Shown: piece after piece, positions 1 through 4,669 of the stretch
How positions within the stretch are numbered: position 1 is the first letter of the stretch
Layout: each line of letters starts with the position of its first letter
Source: Pseudomonadota bacterium
GTDB taxonomy: Bacteria > SAR324 > XYD2-FULL-50-16 > JAHJRI01
Assembly (NCBI GenBank): GCA_022360105.1
Contig: JAKSDL010000595.1
Location: 1-5,503 of the forward strand
Length of the DNA stretch: 5,503 nt
Direction of reading: 5' to 3'
The notes under the pieces: generated by a model
Databases searched by the model: none
Told to the model about the DNA's origin: nothing
What the model saw: the letters and a program-made list of their open reading frames with translations, nothing else
Translations under genes and position numbers: made by a program

Positions 1-4
1 CCAT

Positions 5-18
5 CCGGAATATTCCGG
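5..18 (-). terminator. Palindrome CCGGAATATTCCGG behind the flagellin-like gene
   Basis: A perfect 14-base palindrome starts 14 bases after the stop codon of the flagellin-like gene and can fold as CCGGA-ATAT-TCCGG. The position suits a terminator or a stabilising 3' stem. The window ends four bases later, so a T-run can be neither seen nor excluded. Confidence 0.35.
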
Positions 19-32
19 GCGCACTACTCCCG

Positions 33-1364
33 CTACTTTTTCAACATCGCATTAATCTGATCGATCATATCCTCAGCTTTGTCTTTTGATAGAAAGAGGG
101 CATCATCGTTGACCACAAAAGGCGCAGTGCTTCCTTTTAGCATGTCCAGAGTTCTTTCAACGTACTCATTTTCTTTCTGTTTCAGCTCTTTAGCCAGGAA
201 CTGGAGATACACAATACTCCAAATCACCATTTTCAGGGCATCAAACCGTTCATTGTCCTTTATCACTCGCACAGATCGCAGATTTTCATATCCACTGCAG
301 TTTGTGACACCTACGGCGAGCGTGTTCGGATCTATTGAAGGCAGACTAAGCATTTCCATGGCTGATTCCGCTGAATCAAGTGGAATAGCAATGCCGTTTT
401 GCACGGTATGGACTTCTCCGACAACCTGCCCTGGAAAATCCACCGTACCGTTGTAGAACACCACCAGGCCATCGGTATATTTGTTCCCCTTGTCTCCCAT
501 TAGGAATCCACCGTCACCATGAGCACTTTCGGACCCTATTGTCCCTGCGATATCAATCCCCGGTGTAGATGACATATATTGTCCCGGAATATCCGAAATC
601 AACCGGCTTTTGTAACTCATGCCTTTGAAGCTGTTTTTCGAACCTAATTGGTTGTGCCGGAAAAACAACCTATCATCTTGAGTTCGGAAAACTTCGACGT
701 CAATATGATGTTCCAGCAGACATTCCCGCAGGTTTCTAACCAGGGAATCCGGAGTTTCATCATTCCTTATTCGATACCTCACATCCTGCGAACCATCGTT
801 CAGAGCGATCAGCTTTTCTTTATCCACCTCCGTTTGCGTCACCTTGTCTTTACCCATCAAAATCGCTGGCTTTGGCGGTTGATAAATCTGAACGGGAAAT
901 CCTGTTTCCGGTGAGCTTGCGACACGTGCAGAACCCCTTACAAACTTCAGGTGTTTTCCCTCTGTTTTAGCTTTTATTCCATAGCTTCCATCCAGAACTT
1001 TTCGCCCCTGAAATTTTGAAGTCCCCACCAGATTTTCAATCATGATCAAACGATCTTCTATGAACCGATTAACCACAGAGATCGGCACATTGGTCGAATG
1101 GGTACCGTGATCATTCTCTTCCAGAAACTGCCTGATTTCCTGGAGCCATTGTTTTGTTTTTTCTATCCCAAGTTGTGCAGATTGAAGTAAGGAAACCCCG
1201 CTTTCCAGCCTGCCAATGGTGGAAAACCTTCCCTGGTTCACCGGGGAAACATACTCCATTGCCAATAATGGATCTGATGATGCTTTTTTAAAGGTGTCCT
1301 TTGGACGACCCGCCTCGTTCACCAGATTTTCCAACTTGAGCGCATTTTGATTGTTATATGGCAT
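33..1364 (-). CDS. Divergent flagellin-like protein lacking canonical D0 ends
   Basis: This 443-residue protein is homologous to the neighbouring flagellin but is not a normal filament subunit. Residues 51-162 follow flagellin D1: GVSLLQSAQ at 56-64, GRKVLDGSYGI at 120-130 and FVRGSARVASSPETGF at 141-156 match GVALVQTAE, TKKLLDGSNGI and FVKAGTRTQSSPQSGY in the paralogue. Residues 269-306 carry the G-x-D-x-x-GTIG block, and NCSGYENL (355-362) matches NESGYQSI. The N-terminal D0 helix is shortened and rewritten. After DAL (375-377) the conserved VIRDTDMAAEMSEFT stretch and the final D0 helix are absent, leaving a lysine-rich end about 21 residues shorter. The ATG at 1364 is chosen because AGGAGG (1373-1378) lies 8 bases upstream; a TTG directly before it would sit only 5 bases away. 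It has two Cys and two Trp and looks more AT-rich than its neighbours. FliS should not bind it. Function is unknown; alternatives are a minor filament or sheath component, a regulator, or a decaying paralogue. Confidence 0.85.
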   Translation of the reverse strand: MPYNNQNALKLENLVNEAGRPKDTFKKASSDPLLAMEYVSPVNQGRFSTIGRLESGVSLLQSAQLGIEKTKQWLQEIRQFLEENDHGTHSTNVPISVVNRFIEDRLIMIENLVGTSKFQGRKVLDGSYGIKAKTEGKHLKFVRGSARVASSPETGFPVQIYQPPKPAILMGKDKVTQTEVDKEKLIALNDGSQDVRYRIRNDETPDSLVRNLRECLLEHHIDVEVFRTQDDRLFFRHNQLGSKNSFKGMSYKSRLISDIPGQYMSSTPGIDIAGTIGSESAHGDGGFLMGDKGNKYTDGLVVFYNGTVDFPGQVVGEVHTVQNGIAIPLDSAESAMEMLSLPSIDPNTLAVGVTNCSGYENLRSVRVIKDNERFDALKMVIWSIVYLQFLAKELKQKENEYVERTLDMLKGSTAPFVVNDDALFLSKDKAEDMIDQINAMLKK

Positions 1365-1372
1365 CAAAACGT

Positions 1373-1378
1373 CCTCCT
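1373..1378 (-). promoter_or_regulatory. Ribosome binding site deciding the start of the flagellin-like gene
   Basis: AGGAGG on the minus strand stands 8 bases before an ATG (1362-1364) and 5 bases before an in-frame TTG (1365-1367). The ATG has both the better codon and the better spacing, so it is taken as the start. Confidence 0.8.
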
Positions 1379-1399
1379 GTTTCTTTGCGTCCTCGAATT

Positions 1400-1426
1400 T
1401 GACAAATCAACATCCATTGTTTGTCA
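1400..1426. promoter_or_regulatory. Inverted repeat TGACAAA-N13-TTTGTCA, candidate operator
   Basis: Two perfect 7-base arms (1400-1406 and 1420-1426) face each other across 13 bases, so their centres are 20 bases apart, close to two turns of B-DNA. The element lies 21 bases upstream of the ribosome binding site of the flagellin-like gene. This spacing suits a dimeric regulator binding one face of the helix. No clear sigma-28 or sigma-54 box was found beside it, so whether it is an operator, an mRNA stem or chance is open. Confidence 0.4.
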
Positions 1427-1599
1427 TTTACTTCACATGCCGAATTGAAATCTACTCCGGTTCCTCCACTTAATTTTGCCTTCCCTGGCTATTTAAGTAA
1501 CAGGTGTTTAACTCAAATAGAGTTTTCTTTTCTCCTCGACATACACTTAAAACTATTCCTCCTCAGTTATCTGTGAGGTCATGCTTATTTTCCAGTCTT

Positions 1600-1618
1600 A
1601 AAAATTTGCCTGGAGGCA
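1600..1618 (-). terminator. Weak hairpin with T-run, possible terminator
   Basis: Read on the minus strand, TGCC-TCCA-GGCA (1618 to 1607) is followed by AATTTTT (1606 to 1600). The stem is only four base pairs, and it lies about 300 bases downstream of the flagellin stop, so a role in ending that transcript is tentative. Confidence 0.25.
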
Positions 1619-1833
1619 TGCCTTTGTATTAAGAAAAATATGATTCAACTACTCATCATAAAAACTAATCAACCATACTGATACGTATAGCTGTGACTCT
1701 AAGCAGATATACTCTCTACAGTATTTCTGGTGGTCCATTCCATTCATCTAAAAAATGATCCATCGAAATAGTTTTTGCGTTCATTAATTGCTATGTGTCT
1801 TTTCCCGTAATTTGAAAACCTCAATGATTGTGA

Positions 1834-1869
1834 GCTGCGTCAGCAGCAATTAACTCGGATTGGCCAATC
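1834..1869. repeat. Pair of small dyads behind the flagellin gene
   Basis: GCTGC-GTCA-GCAGC (1834-1847) forms a five-base-pair stem with a four-base loop. GATTGGCCAATC (1858-1869) is a perfect 12-base palindrome. Both lie 54-89 bases past the flagellin stop. Neither is followed by a T-run on the minus strand, so they are not standard terminators; they could stabilise the mRNA 3' end or bind a protein. Confidence 0.35.
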
Positions 1870-1922
1870 GAAAAGACCCTTTCAAATTATTAGGAACTTT
1901 CTTACCAATCTTCTTCAATTCA

Positions 1923-3359
1923 TTACTGCAACAGAGCCAGTACGTTGTTCGGTGTTTGGTTTGCCTGAGCCAGCATGGCTGTGGCTGATTGTGTCATGAT
2001 CTGATTTCTGGTGAATTCAGACATCTCAGCTGCCATATCGGTATCGCGAATCACCGATTCAGCATTAATTAAGTTCTCCTTGGCAATACTCAAACTGGTG
2101 ATATTCGACTCCAAAGCGTTCTTTTGCACCGCACCCAGATCAGCCCGGGCTGAGGTCACTTCATCTATCGCTGCATCGATCAACAGCAAGGCGTCCTGTG
2201 CTCCCTGAAAGGTCGTCAGATCAATATCACGAATACTCTGATACCCGCTTTCGTTGTTGATATCACGAGCCAGACGGTCGGATCTCGTATTGGGCAGTAC
2301 CACTTTTACCACCTGGTTACGGTTACCTCCGATCTGGAAGACCAGGGCATTGGAATCCAACACCACCCGACCCACCTCCGGATCAAAGGGATCAGCAATG
2401 CCTGTGTACCGAACAGCCAGTTCTTCTACCGTGGTTCCCTTGGCACCAATCAAGGTTTGACCGCGTCCTTCGCAGACTTCACCCCCAATGGTTCCCTGGA
2501 TATCCAGTCCGTTTTGGACCCAGACCGGGGTATCCGCTTTTTCAGACAATACCCCAGAGGTGGAACTGATCACACTAAAGGTGTGAGCCGAGCCATATTC
2601 CTGGTGAGTAACCGTTAAGCGCCCCATGGCATCAAAGTAAACATCCAGGGCTAAGCCTGCCTCTTCAATGGCGGTATTCAATTTATTTCGAACCTTATCC
2701 AGGGAATCCCCCATGGTGGTACTAAATTCCAGGGATTTGGAGCCCTCCATTAAATACAAAGTCTCTCCCTGGTCGATGAGATCCGGGGTTAAGGCCACGG
2801 TCCCCGTGATTTGGGACTGGGTTCCTTCCTGGATCACCTCCACCGCGTACCCGCTCTGGGGTGAGGATTGGGTTCTGGTTCCTGCTTTGACAAAGGTGAG
2901 GTCTTCTCCACCGGTCAAACCGTTGATTCCGTTACTGCCATCCAGTAATTTCTTGGTTCCGAATTCGCAGGTTTTGGAGATGCGGTCGATACTTTCCACG
3001 GCATTGATAAATTCCGCCTGATCCGCCTCCAGCATGACCCTATCATTCACCCCCTCGTTGGCGGCATGAATGGCGAGTTGCCTCATGCTGACCAAGAGCT
3101 GGTTGGTTTCATTGAGTGAGGCTTCCGCTGTTTGGACCAGCGCCACCCCGGCTTCGGAGTTCATCACCGCCTGTTTGAGCCCTGCGATCTGGCCTCGTAA
3201 TTGTTCCGAAATCACCAGGGTTGCCGGTCCGTCGGCAGCCCGGTTGACTTTGAGTCCGCTGGATAAATGCTCCAACGTTTTCCCCAGCCTGGCATCGTTT
3301 TGCACCAAATTACGGTGGGCATTCAATGCGGCCGTATTGTGATTAATTCTCAGTGACAT
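1923..3359 (-). CDS. fliC: Flagellin (filament structural protein)
   Basis: This 478-residue secreted protein polymerises into the flagellar filament. The N-terminal D0/D1 region is canonical: SLRINHNTAALNAHRNL at 2-18, SSGLKVNRAADGPATLVISE at 33-52, and the D1 helix LLVSMRQLAIHAANEGVND at 88-106, the segment equivalent to the TLR5-contacting helix of Salmonella FliC. KKLLDGS lies at 136-142. The variable middle (about 175-365) contains the GLDIQGTIGGE block at 284-294. The C-terminal D1/D0 region (about 369-478) has NESGYQSI, VIRDTDMAAEMSEFT (436-450) and AMLAQANQTP ending in LALLQ; this tail is the known FliS-binding and coiled-coil part. AAGGAGG stands five bases before the ATG, predicting strong translation. 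Cys131 and Cys296 are odd, since flagellins usually avoid cysteine. It lies 435 bases downstream of fliS. The symbol is generic; with several paralogues, fliC versus flaA or flaB cannot be fixed. Confidence 0.97.
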   Translation of the reverse strand: MSLRINHNTAALNAHRNLVQNDARLGKTLEHLSSGLKVNRAADGPATLVISEQLRGQIAGLKQAVMNSEAGVALVQTAEASLNETNQLLVSMRQLAIHAANEGVNDRVMLEADQAEFINAVESIDRISKTCEFGTKKLLDGSNGINGLTGGEDLTFVKAGTRTQSSPQSGYAVEVIQEGTQSQITGTVALTPDLIDQGETLYLMEGSKSLEFSTTMGDSLDKVRNKLNTAIEEAGLALDVYFDAMGRLTVTHQEYGSAHTFSVISSTSGVLSEKADTPVWVQNGLDIQGTIGGEVCEGRGQTLIGAKGTTVEELAVRYTGIADPFDPEVGRVVLDSNALVFQIGGNRNQVVKVVLPNTRSDRLARDINNESGYQSIRDIDLTTFQGAQDALLLIDAAIDEVTSARADLGAVQKNALESNITSLSIAKENLINAESVIRDTDMAAEMSEFTRNQIMTQSATAMLAQANQTPNNVLALLQ

Positions 3360-3364
3360 AATTG

Positions 3365-3371
3365 CCTCCTT
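3365..3371 (-). promoter_or_regulatory. Strong ribosome binding site of the flagellin
   Basis: AAGGAGG on the minus strand, five bases before the ATG at 3359, is a near-perfect match to the 16S rRNA tail. It fits the high output expected of a filament gene and supports the chosen start. Confidence 0.85.
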
Positions 3372-3427
3372 GATTGTAAACGCATCCCTGTGTTAACCAT
3401 GTCTCACGCGTTTTCTTTGAAATCGAT

Positions 3428-3441
3428 GGCGGTGCTCCGCC
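3428..3441 (-). repeat. GC-rich hairpin in the predicted flagellin leader
   Basis: GGCGG and CCGCC pair across a four-base loop (minus strand GGCGG-AGCA-CCGCC). If transcription starts from the CGATAA box at 3463-3470, this stem lies near the 5' end of the leader, about 70 bases before the start codon, where it could protect the mRNA. It is too far from the ribosome binding site to block it directly. Confidence 0.4.
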
Positions 3442-3462
3442 CCAGCCTCATTCAGAAAACTC

Positions 3463-3489
3463 TTATCGATTTTCCTCCTGTGGCTTGTT
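3463..3489 (-). promoter_or_regulatory. Candidate sigma-28 (FliA) promoter for the flagellin
   Basis: On the minus strand ATCGATAA (3470 to 3463) matches six of eight bases of the sigma-28 -10 consensus GCCGATAA, including the CGATAA core. At the standard 15-base spacing the -35 position reads AACA instead of TAAA (two of four). A start near 3456 would give a leader of roughly 97 bases. Class III flagellin genes are usually sigma-28 dependent, which supports the idea; the weak -35 limits confidence. Confidence 0.4.
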
Positions 3490-3510
3490 TGTCAATGAAC
3501 CTGTCACCTC

Positions 3511-3531
3511 CCAATCCGTAAGACGGATGGG
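3511..3531. repeat. Hairpin ATCCGT-AAG-ACGGAT upstream of the flagellin promoter
   Basis: A perfect six-base-pair stem (3514-3519 with 3523-3528) and three-base loop, extended by further C-G pairs around a bulge (CCC against GGG). There is no T-run on either side. It lies about 20 bases upstream of the candidate flagellin promoter, so it may be a leftover mRNA stem of a longer transcript or a protein site. Confidence 0.4.
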
Positions 3532-3662
3532 TGGCGGCAAAAGTTCTCTGAACGACGCTGGGGTGTGATGGACTCCCCCCTCTGACACCTATGGAGATAA
3601 ATGACAGGACTTCACACACCTGTTTTCCTCTCCAGGTAGAGGGACTGACCCACTTCACCCTG

Positions 3663-3681
3663 CTGGTTTCAAAGAAACCGG
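3663..3681. repeat. Hairpin GGTTTC-AAA-GAAACC
   Basis: Perfect six-base arms (3665-3670 and 3674-3679) around AAA, with one more outer C-G pair past a mismatch. On the plus strand it is followed by GTCGTTTT, but no plus-strand gene ends here. On the minus strand no T-run follows, so its role is unclear. Confidence 0.35.
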
Positions 3682-3746
3682 TGTCGTTTTAAAAATGACT
3701 GCCTGTTTCAATGATCACATTACACCCTACACAAAAGGGGTTCCTG

Positions 3747-3790
3747 TCAGGACCGCGAGGTTAACCTCCTTGTCGACCGGGCGGTCCTGA
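3747..3790 (-). terminator. Nested dyad directly behind fliS, possible terminator or 3' stem
   Basis: TCAGGACCGC (3747-3756) and GCGGTCCTGA (3781-3790) are a perfect 10-base inverted repeat, starting four bases after the fliS stop. Inside the 24-base loop lies a second perfect 12-base palindrome, GAGGTTAACCTC (3757-3768). On the minus strand the stem is followed by ACAGGAACCCCTTTT, with the T-run too far away for a classic intrinsic terminator. It may end or stabilise the fliS mRNA. Confidence 0.4.
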
Positions 3791-3794
3791 AAAT

Positions 3795-4220
3795 TCATCC
3801 GGTCACCCTGATTTTCTGGAACGCATCCGTTCCAGTGTTTAAAGACACCTCCTTGGCACCGATCTGTTTCCAGGCTCCTCTCAGGTTGGCCAGGACTTCC
3901 TGAATACCTCGTATCATGCGGATATCCTTTTTGAGGTTGGCAATCACCACCTGCTCGTAACAGAACACATAGATCCGTTTCAAGTTGCCGGCAATCTCCC
4001 CTCCCTTGTCTTCACGCAAGGTACTGAGCAATTCCAAGAGAATCTGCCCGGTGCGGTGCAGATAGGTATGGGCGGATTCGATATCCCCCCCCTTAATCGC
4101 TTTGACCGATTTCGATAAAAAGCGATCCATGCCGTCATACAGCATGATAATCAGCTGCTTCTGGTTGGATGTGGTTACCGAAGCGGTTTGATATGCCTGG
4201 TATGGTCTTCCCTGAGCCAT
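3795..4220 (-). CDS. fliS: Flagellin export chaperone FliS
   Basis: FliS is a small cytoplasmic chaperone that wraps the C-terminal D0 segment of newly made flagellin, prevents early polymerisation and helps delivery to the flagellar export gate. The 141-residue length fits the family (roughly 120-150). Diagnostic features are the N-terminal YQAYQ (7-11), QLIIMLYDGM (22-31) for the first long helix, and the block GGEIAGNLKRIYVFCYEQ (73-90) leading into VVIANLKKD (91-99), ending with the AW pair at 116-117. Start: ATG at 4220, with AAGGGAG (4228-4234) seven bases upstream. It sits between two flagellin genes whose tails (RDTDMAAEMSEFT and AQANQTP or GQANQTP) are the expected clients. Upstream lies a sigma-28-like box with a dyad, so it probably has its own promoter. 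The common partner fliD is not adjacent in the window. Confidence 0.95.
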   Translation of the reverse strand: MAQGRPYQAYQTASVTTSNQKQLIIMLYDGMDRFLSKSVKAIKGGDIESAHTYLHRTGQILLELLSTLREDKGGEIAGNLKRIYVFCYEQVVIANLKKDIRMIRGIQEVLANLRGAWKQIGAKEVSLNTGTDAFQKIRVTG

Positions 4221-4256
4221 TCCTTTTCTCCCTTGTTAACAACGTCTGTGACATCC

Positions 4257-4283
4257 TTGTCGGCGACGTTTGGTTGGGTATTC
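4257..4283 (-). promoter_or_regulatory. Candidate sigma-28 (FliA) promoter for fliS
   Basis: On the minus strand GCCGACAA (4264 to 4257) matches seven of eight bases of the sigma-28 -10 consensus GCCGATAA. At 15-base spacing the -35 position reads GAAT, a poor match to TAAA. A start near 4250 would leave a leader of about 30 bases before the ATG at 4220. The -35 region lies inside the GGTATTC dyad. Confidence 0.45.
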
Positions 4284-4294
4284 CTTAGAATACC
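4277..4294. promoter_or_regulatory. Perfect dyad GGTATTC-CTTA-GAATACC over the fliS -35 region
   Basis: Two exact seven-base arms (4277-4283 and 4288-4294) separated by four bases form an 18-base dyad. Its left arm overlaps the expected -35 position of the candidate fliS promoter. Position and symmetry fit an operator for a dimeric regulator; the weak -35 would fit activator dependence. As RNA it could only matter in a transcript coming through from the upstream flagellin. Confidence 0.45.
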
Positions 4295-4355
4295 GATTCA
4301 AAACACTGTGTCAGTTTAAGTGATGAACTTGATACCACCAGCTCACCGGTCATCT

Positions 4356-4387
4356 GCCGCACGGGCAGGCTTTGCCAGCCGTGCGCG
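4356..4387. repeat. GC-rich hairpin in the flagellin-fliS spacer
   Basis: CGCACGG (4358-4364) and CCGTGCG (4379-4385) pair perfectly, and an inner GGC-TTT-GCC (4368-4376) continues the stem past a small internal loop. On the minus strand no T-run follows; on the plus strand GTTTTCGTTT follows, but there is no plus-strand gene. It may be a repetitive extragenic palindrome or an mRNA 3' stem. Confidence 0.45.
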
Positions 4388-4397
4388 TTTTCGTTTG

Positions 4398-4414
4398 GCA
4401 GCCATAAAGGCTGC
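4398..4414. repeat. Second hairpin GCAGCC-ATAAA-GGCTGC
   Basis: Perfect six-base arms with a five-base loop lie 13 bases from the preceding hairpin. The pair of neighbouring GC-rich stems in an AT-rich spacer resembles the layout of REP-type elements, but only one copy of the pair is present in this window. No T-run on the minus side. Confidence 0.4.
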
Positions 4415-4429
4415 TTCATCGTTACTAGT

Positions 4430-4520
4430 TGATTATTAACCATTGATTATTGATTATTGTTTTTCCTAACAAATCCAATTCGTTCTTTTCTAATAATCAA
4501 TAATCAATTGCTAATAATCA
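4430..4520. repeat. Inverted repeat built of TGATTAT 7-base units
   Basis: The left arm (4430-4457) reads as four 7-base units: TGATTAT, TAACCAT, TGATTAT, TGATTAT. The right arm (4493-4520), read on the minus strand, is TGATTAT, TAGCAAT, TGATTAT, TGATTAT. The arms therefore match at 26 of 28 bases around a 35-base centre. A further TAACAAAT/ATTTGTTA pair (4467-4474 and 4520-4527) overlaps its right edge. It is strongly AT-rich, lacks coding potential, and could extrude as a cruciform or fold in RNA. Confidence 0.8.
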
Positions 4521-4587
4521 TTTGTTAATGTACTGGCCCGAGAGCGCCCCTCCCCCGGACCAATCCTCCATTCCTAATACCGAAGCC

Positions 4588-4661
4588 CTTCAGTCTTCAG
4601 CCTAAACCCCTCAAACCTAATCCCCCCTTCAGTCTTCAGTCTTCAGCCTTCAACCTTATAC
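4588..4661. repeat. CTTCAGT-type 7-base tandem repeats in two clusters
   Basis: The first cluster (4588-4601) is CTTCAGT, CTTCAGC. The second (4627-4661) is CTTCAGT, CTTCAGT, CTTCAGC, CTTCAAC, CTTATAC. Between them lies a C-rich stretch (4601-4627). On the minus strand the units read ACTGAAG and start about 8 bases after the flagellin stop. Heptamer tandem repeats in spacers are known from some bacteria, such as the STRR of cyanobacteria; identity with any named family is not claimed. Confidence 0.75.
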
Positions 4662-4669
4662 CTGCCCCT

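Larger units (their letters stand above)
1365..1922. other. Long AT-rich spacer between the flagellin and the flagellin-like gene
   Basis: These 558 bases hold no convincing gene on either strand; open frames are short and lack flagellin motifs. The segment is visibly AT-rich. It contains several small dyads: GATTGGCCAATC (1858-1869), GCTGC-GTCA-GCAGC (1834-1847), TTAATTGC/GCAATTAA (1784-1791 and 1846-1853), AACTC-AAATA-GAGTT (1510-1524), CCTCA/TGAGG (1561-1578), and TGCC-TGGA-GGCA followed on the minus strand by a T run (1600-1618). The TGACAAA dyad lies at its left end. No strong terminator directly follows the flagellin stop. Such a length suggests that the flagellin-like gene is not simply co-transcribed with the flagellin. 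Confidence 0.6.
3360..3794. other. Structured spacer between fliS and the flagellin
   Basis: This 435-base gap carries the flagellin leader and promoter region on its left and a nested dyad behind fliS on its right. In between are hairpins at 3511-3531 and 3663-3681, plus ACCTG/CAGGT (3618-3637). A 68-codon minus-strand frame (3452-3658) starts at GTG without a good ribosome binding site and shows no recognisable motif, so no gene is called. There is a good anti-16S match, GGAGGTGA (3511 to 3504), but no ordinary ATG, GTG or TTG start at suitable spacing opens a meaningful frame after it. Confidence 0.55.
4221..4669. other. Repeat-rich spacer between the right-hand flagellin and fliS
   Basis: These 449 bases hold no gene. 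From the flagellin stop leftward: ACTGAAG heptamers, a strongly pyrimidine-rich plus strand with C-runs (4537-4556 and 4601-4627), the TGATTAT inverted repeat, two GC-rich hairpins, then the dyad and candidate promoter of fliS. No standard terminator with a T-run follows the flagellin, so the upstream transcript may end inside the repeat zone. Confidence 0.6.

Noticed and set aside
79..456. 125-codon plus-strand frame
   Set aside because: It lies entirely antisense to the flagellin-like gene, has no ribosome binding site evidence, and its residues mirror the opposite coding strand.
648..914. 88-codon plus-strand frame
   Set aside because: Antisense shadow inside the flagellin-like gene.
1365..1367. 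TTG as the start of the flagellin-like gene
   Set aside because: The adjoining ATG has better spacing to AGGAGG (8 against 5 bases) and is the better codon.
1510..1530. AACTC-AAATA-GAGTT followed by a T-rich run as a plus-strand terminator
   Set aside because: The stem is short and AT-rich, and no plus-strand gene precedes it.
1510..1563. Short frames after AGGAGG (1558-1563) on the minus strand as a leader peptide
   Set aside because: They are only about 9-12 codons long with no pattern of regulatory codons; chance is likely.
2011..3342. Several plus-strand frames of 65-117 codons
   Set aside because: All lie antisense within the confidently identified flagellin gene and have no homology I can recognise.
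3490..3495. TTGACA on the minus strand as a sigma-70 -35 box for the flagellin
   Set aside because: At 17-base spacing the -10 position reads AAATCG, a poor match, whereas the sigma-28-like CGATAA box explains the region better.
3504..3511. GGAGGTGA on the minus strand as a ribosome binding site for a hidden small gene
   Set aside because: A good match to the 16S tail, but only an ATT codon or frames of about ten codons follow at useful spacing.
3452..3658. 68-codon minus-strand frame between fliS and the flagellin
   Set aside because: It starts at GTG with no good ribosome binding site, has no recognisable domain, and runs through hairpins and the candidate flagellin promoter.
4430..4661. 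CRISPR array
   Set aside because: Units are 7 bases long and contiguous, without unique spacers of regular length.
1365..4669. Sigma-54 promoters (TGGCAC-N5-TTGC) in the spacers
   Set aside because: By eye no site with both the GG and GC elements at correct spacing was found on the minus strand.
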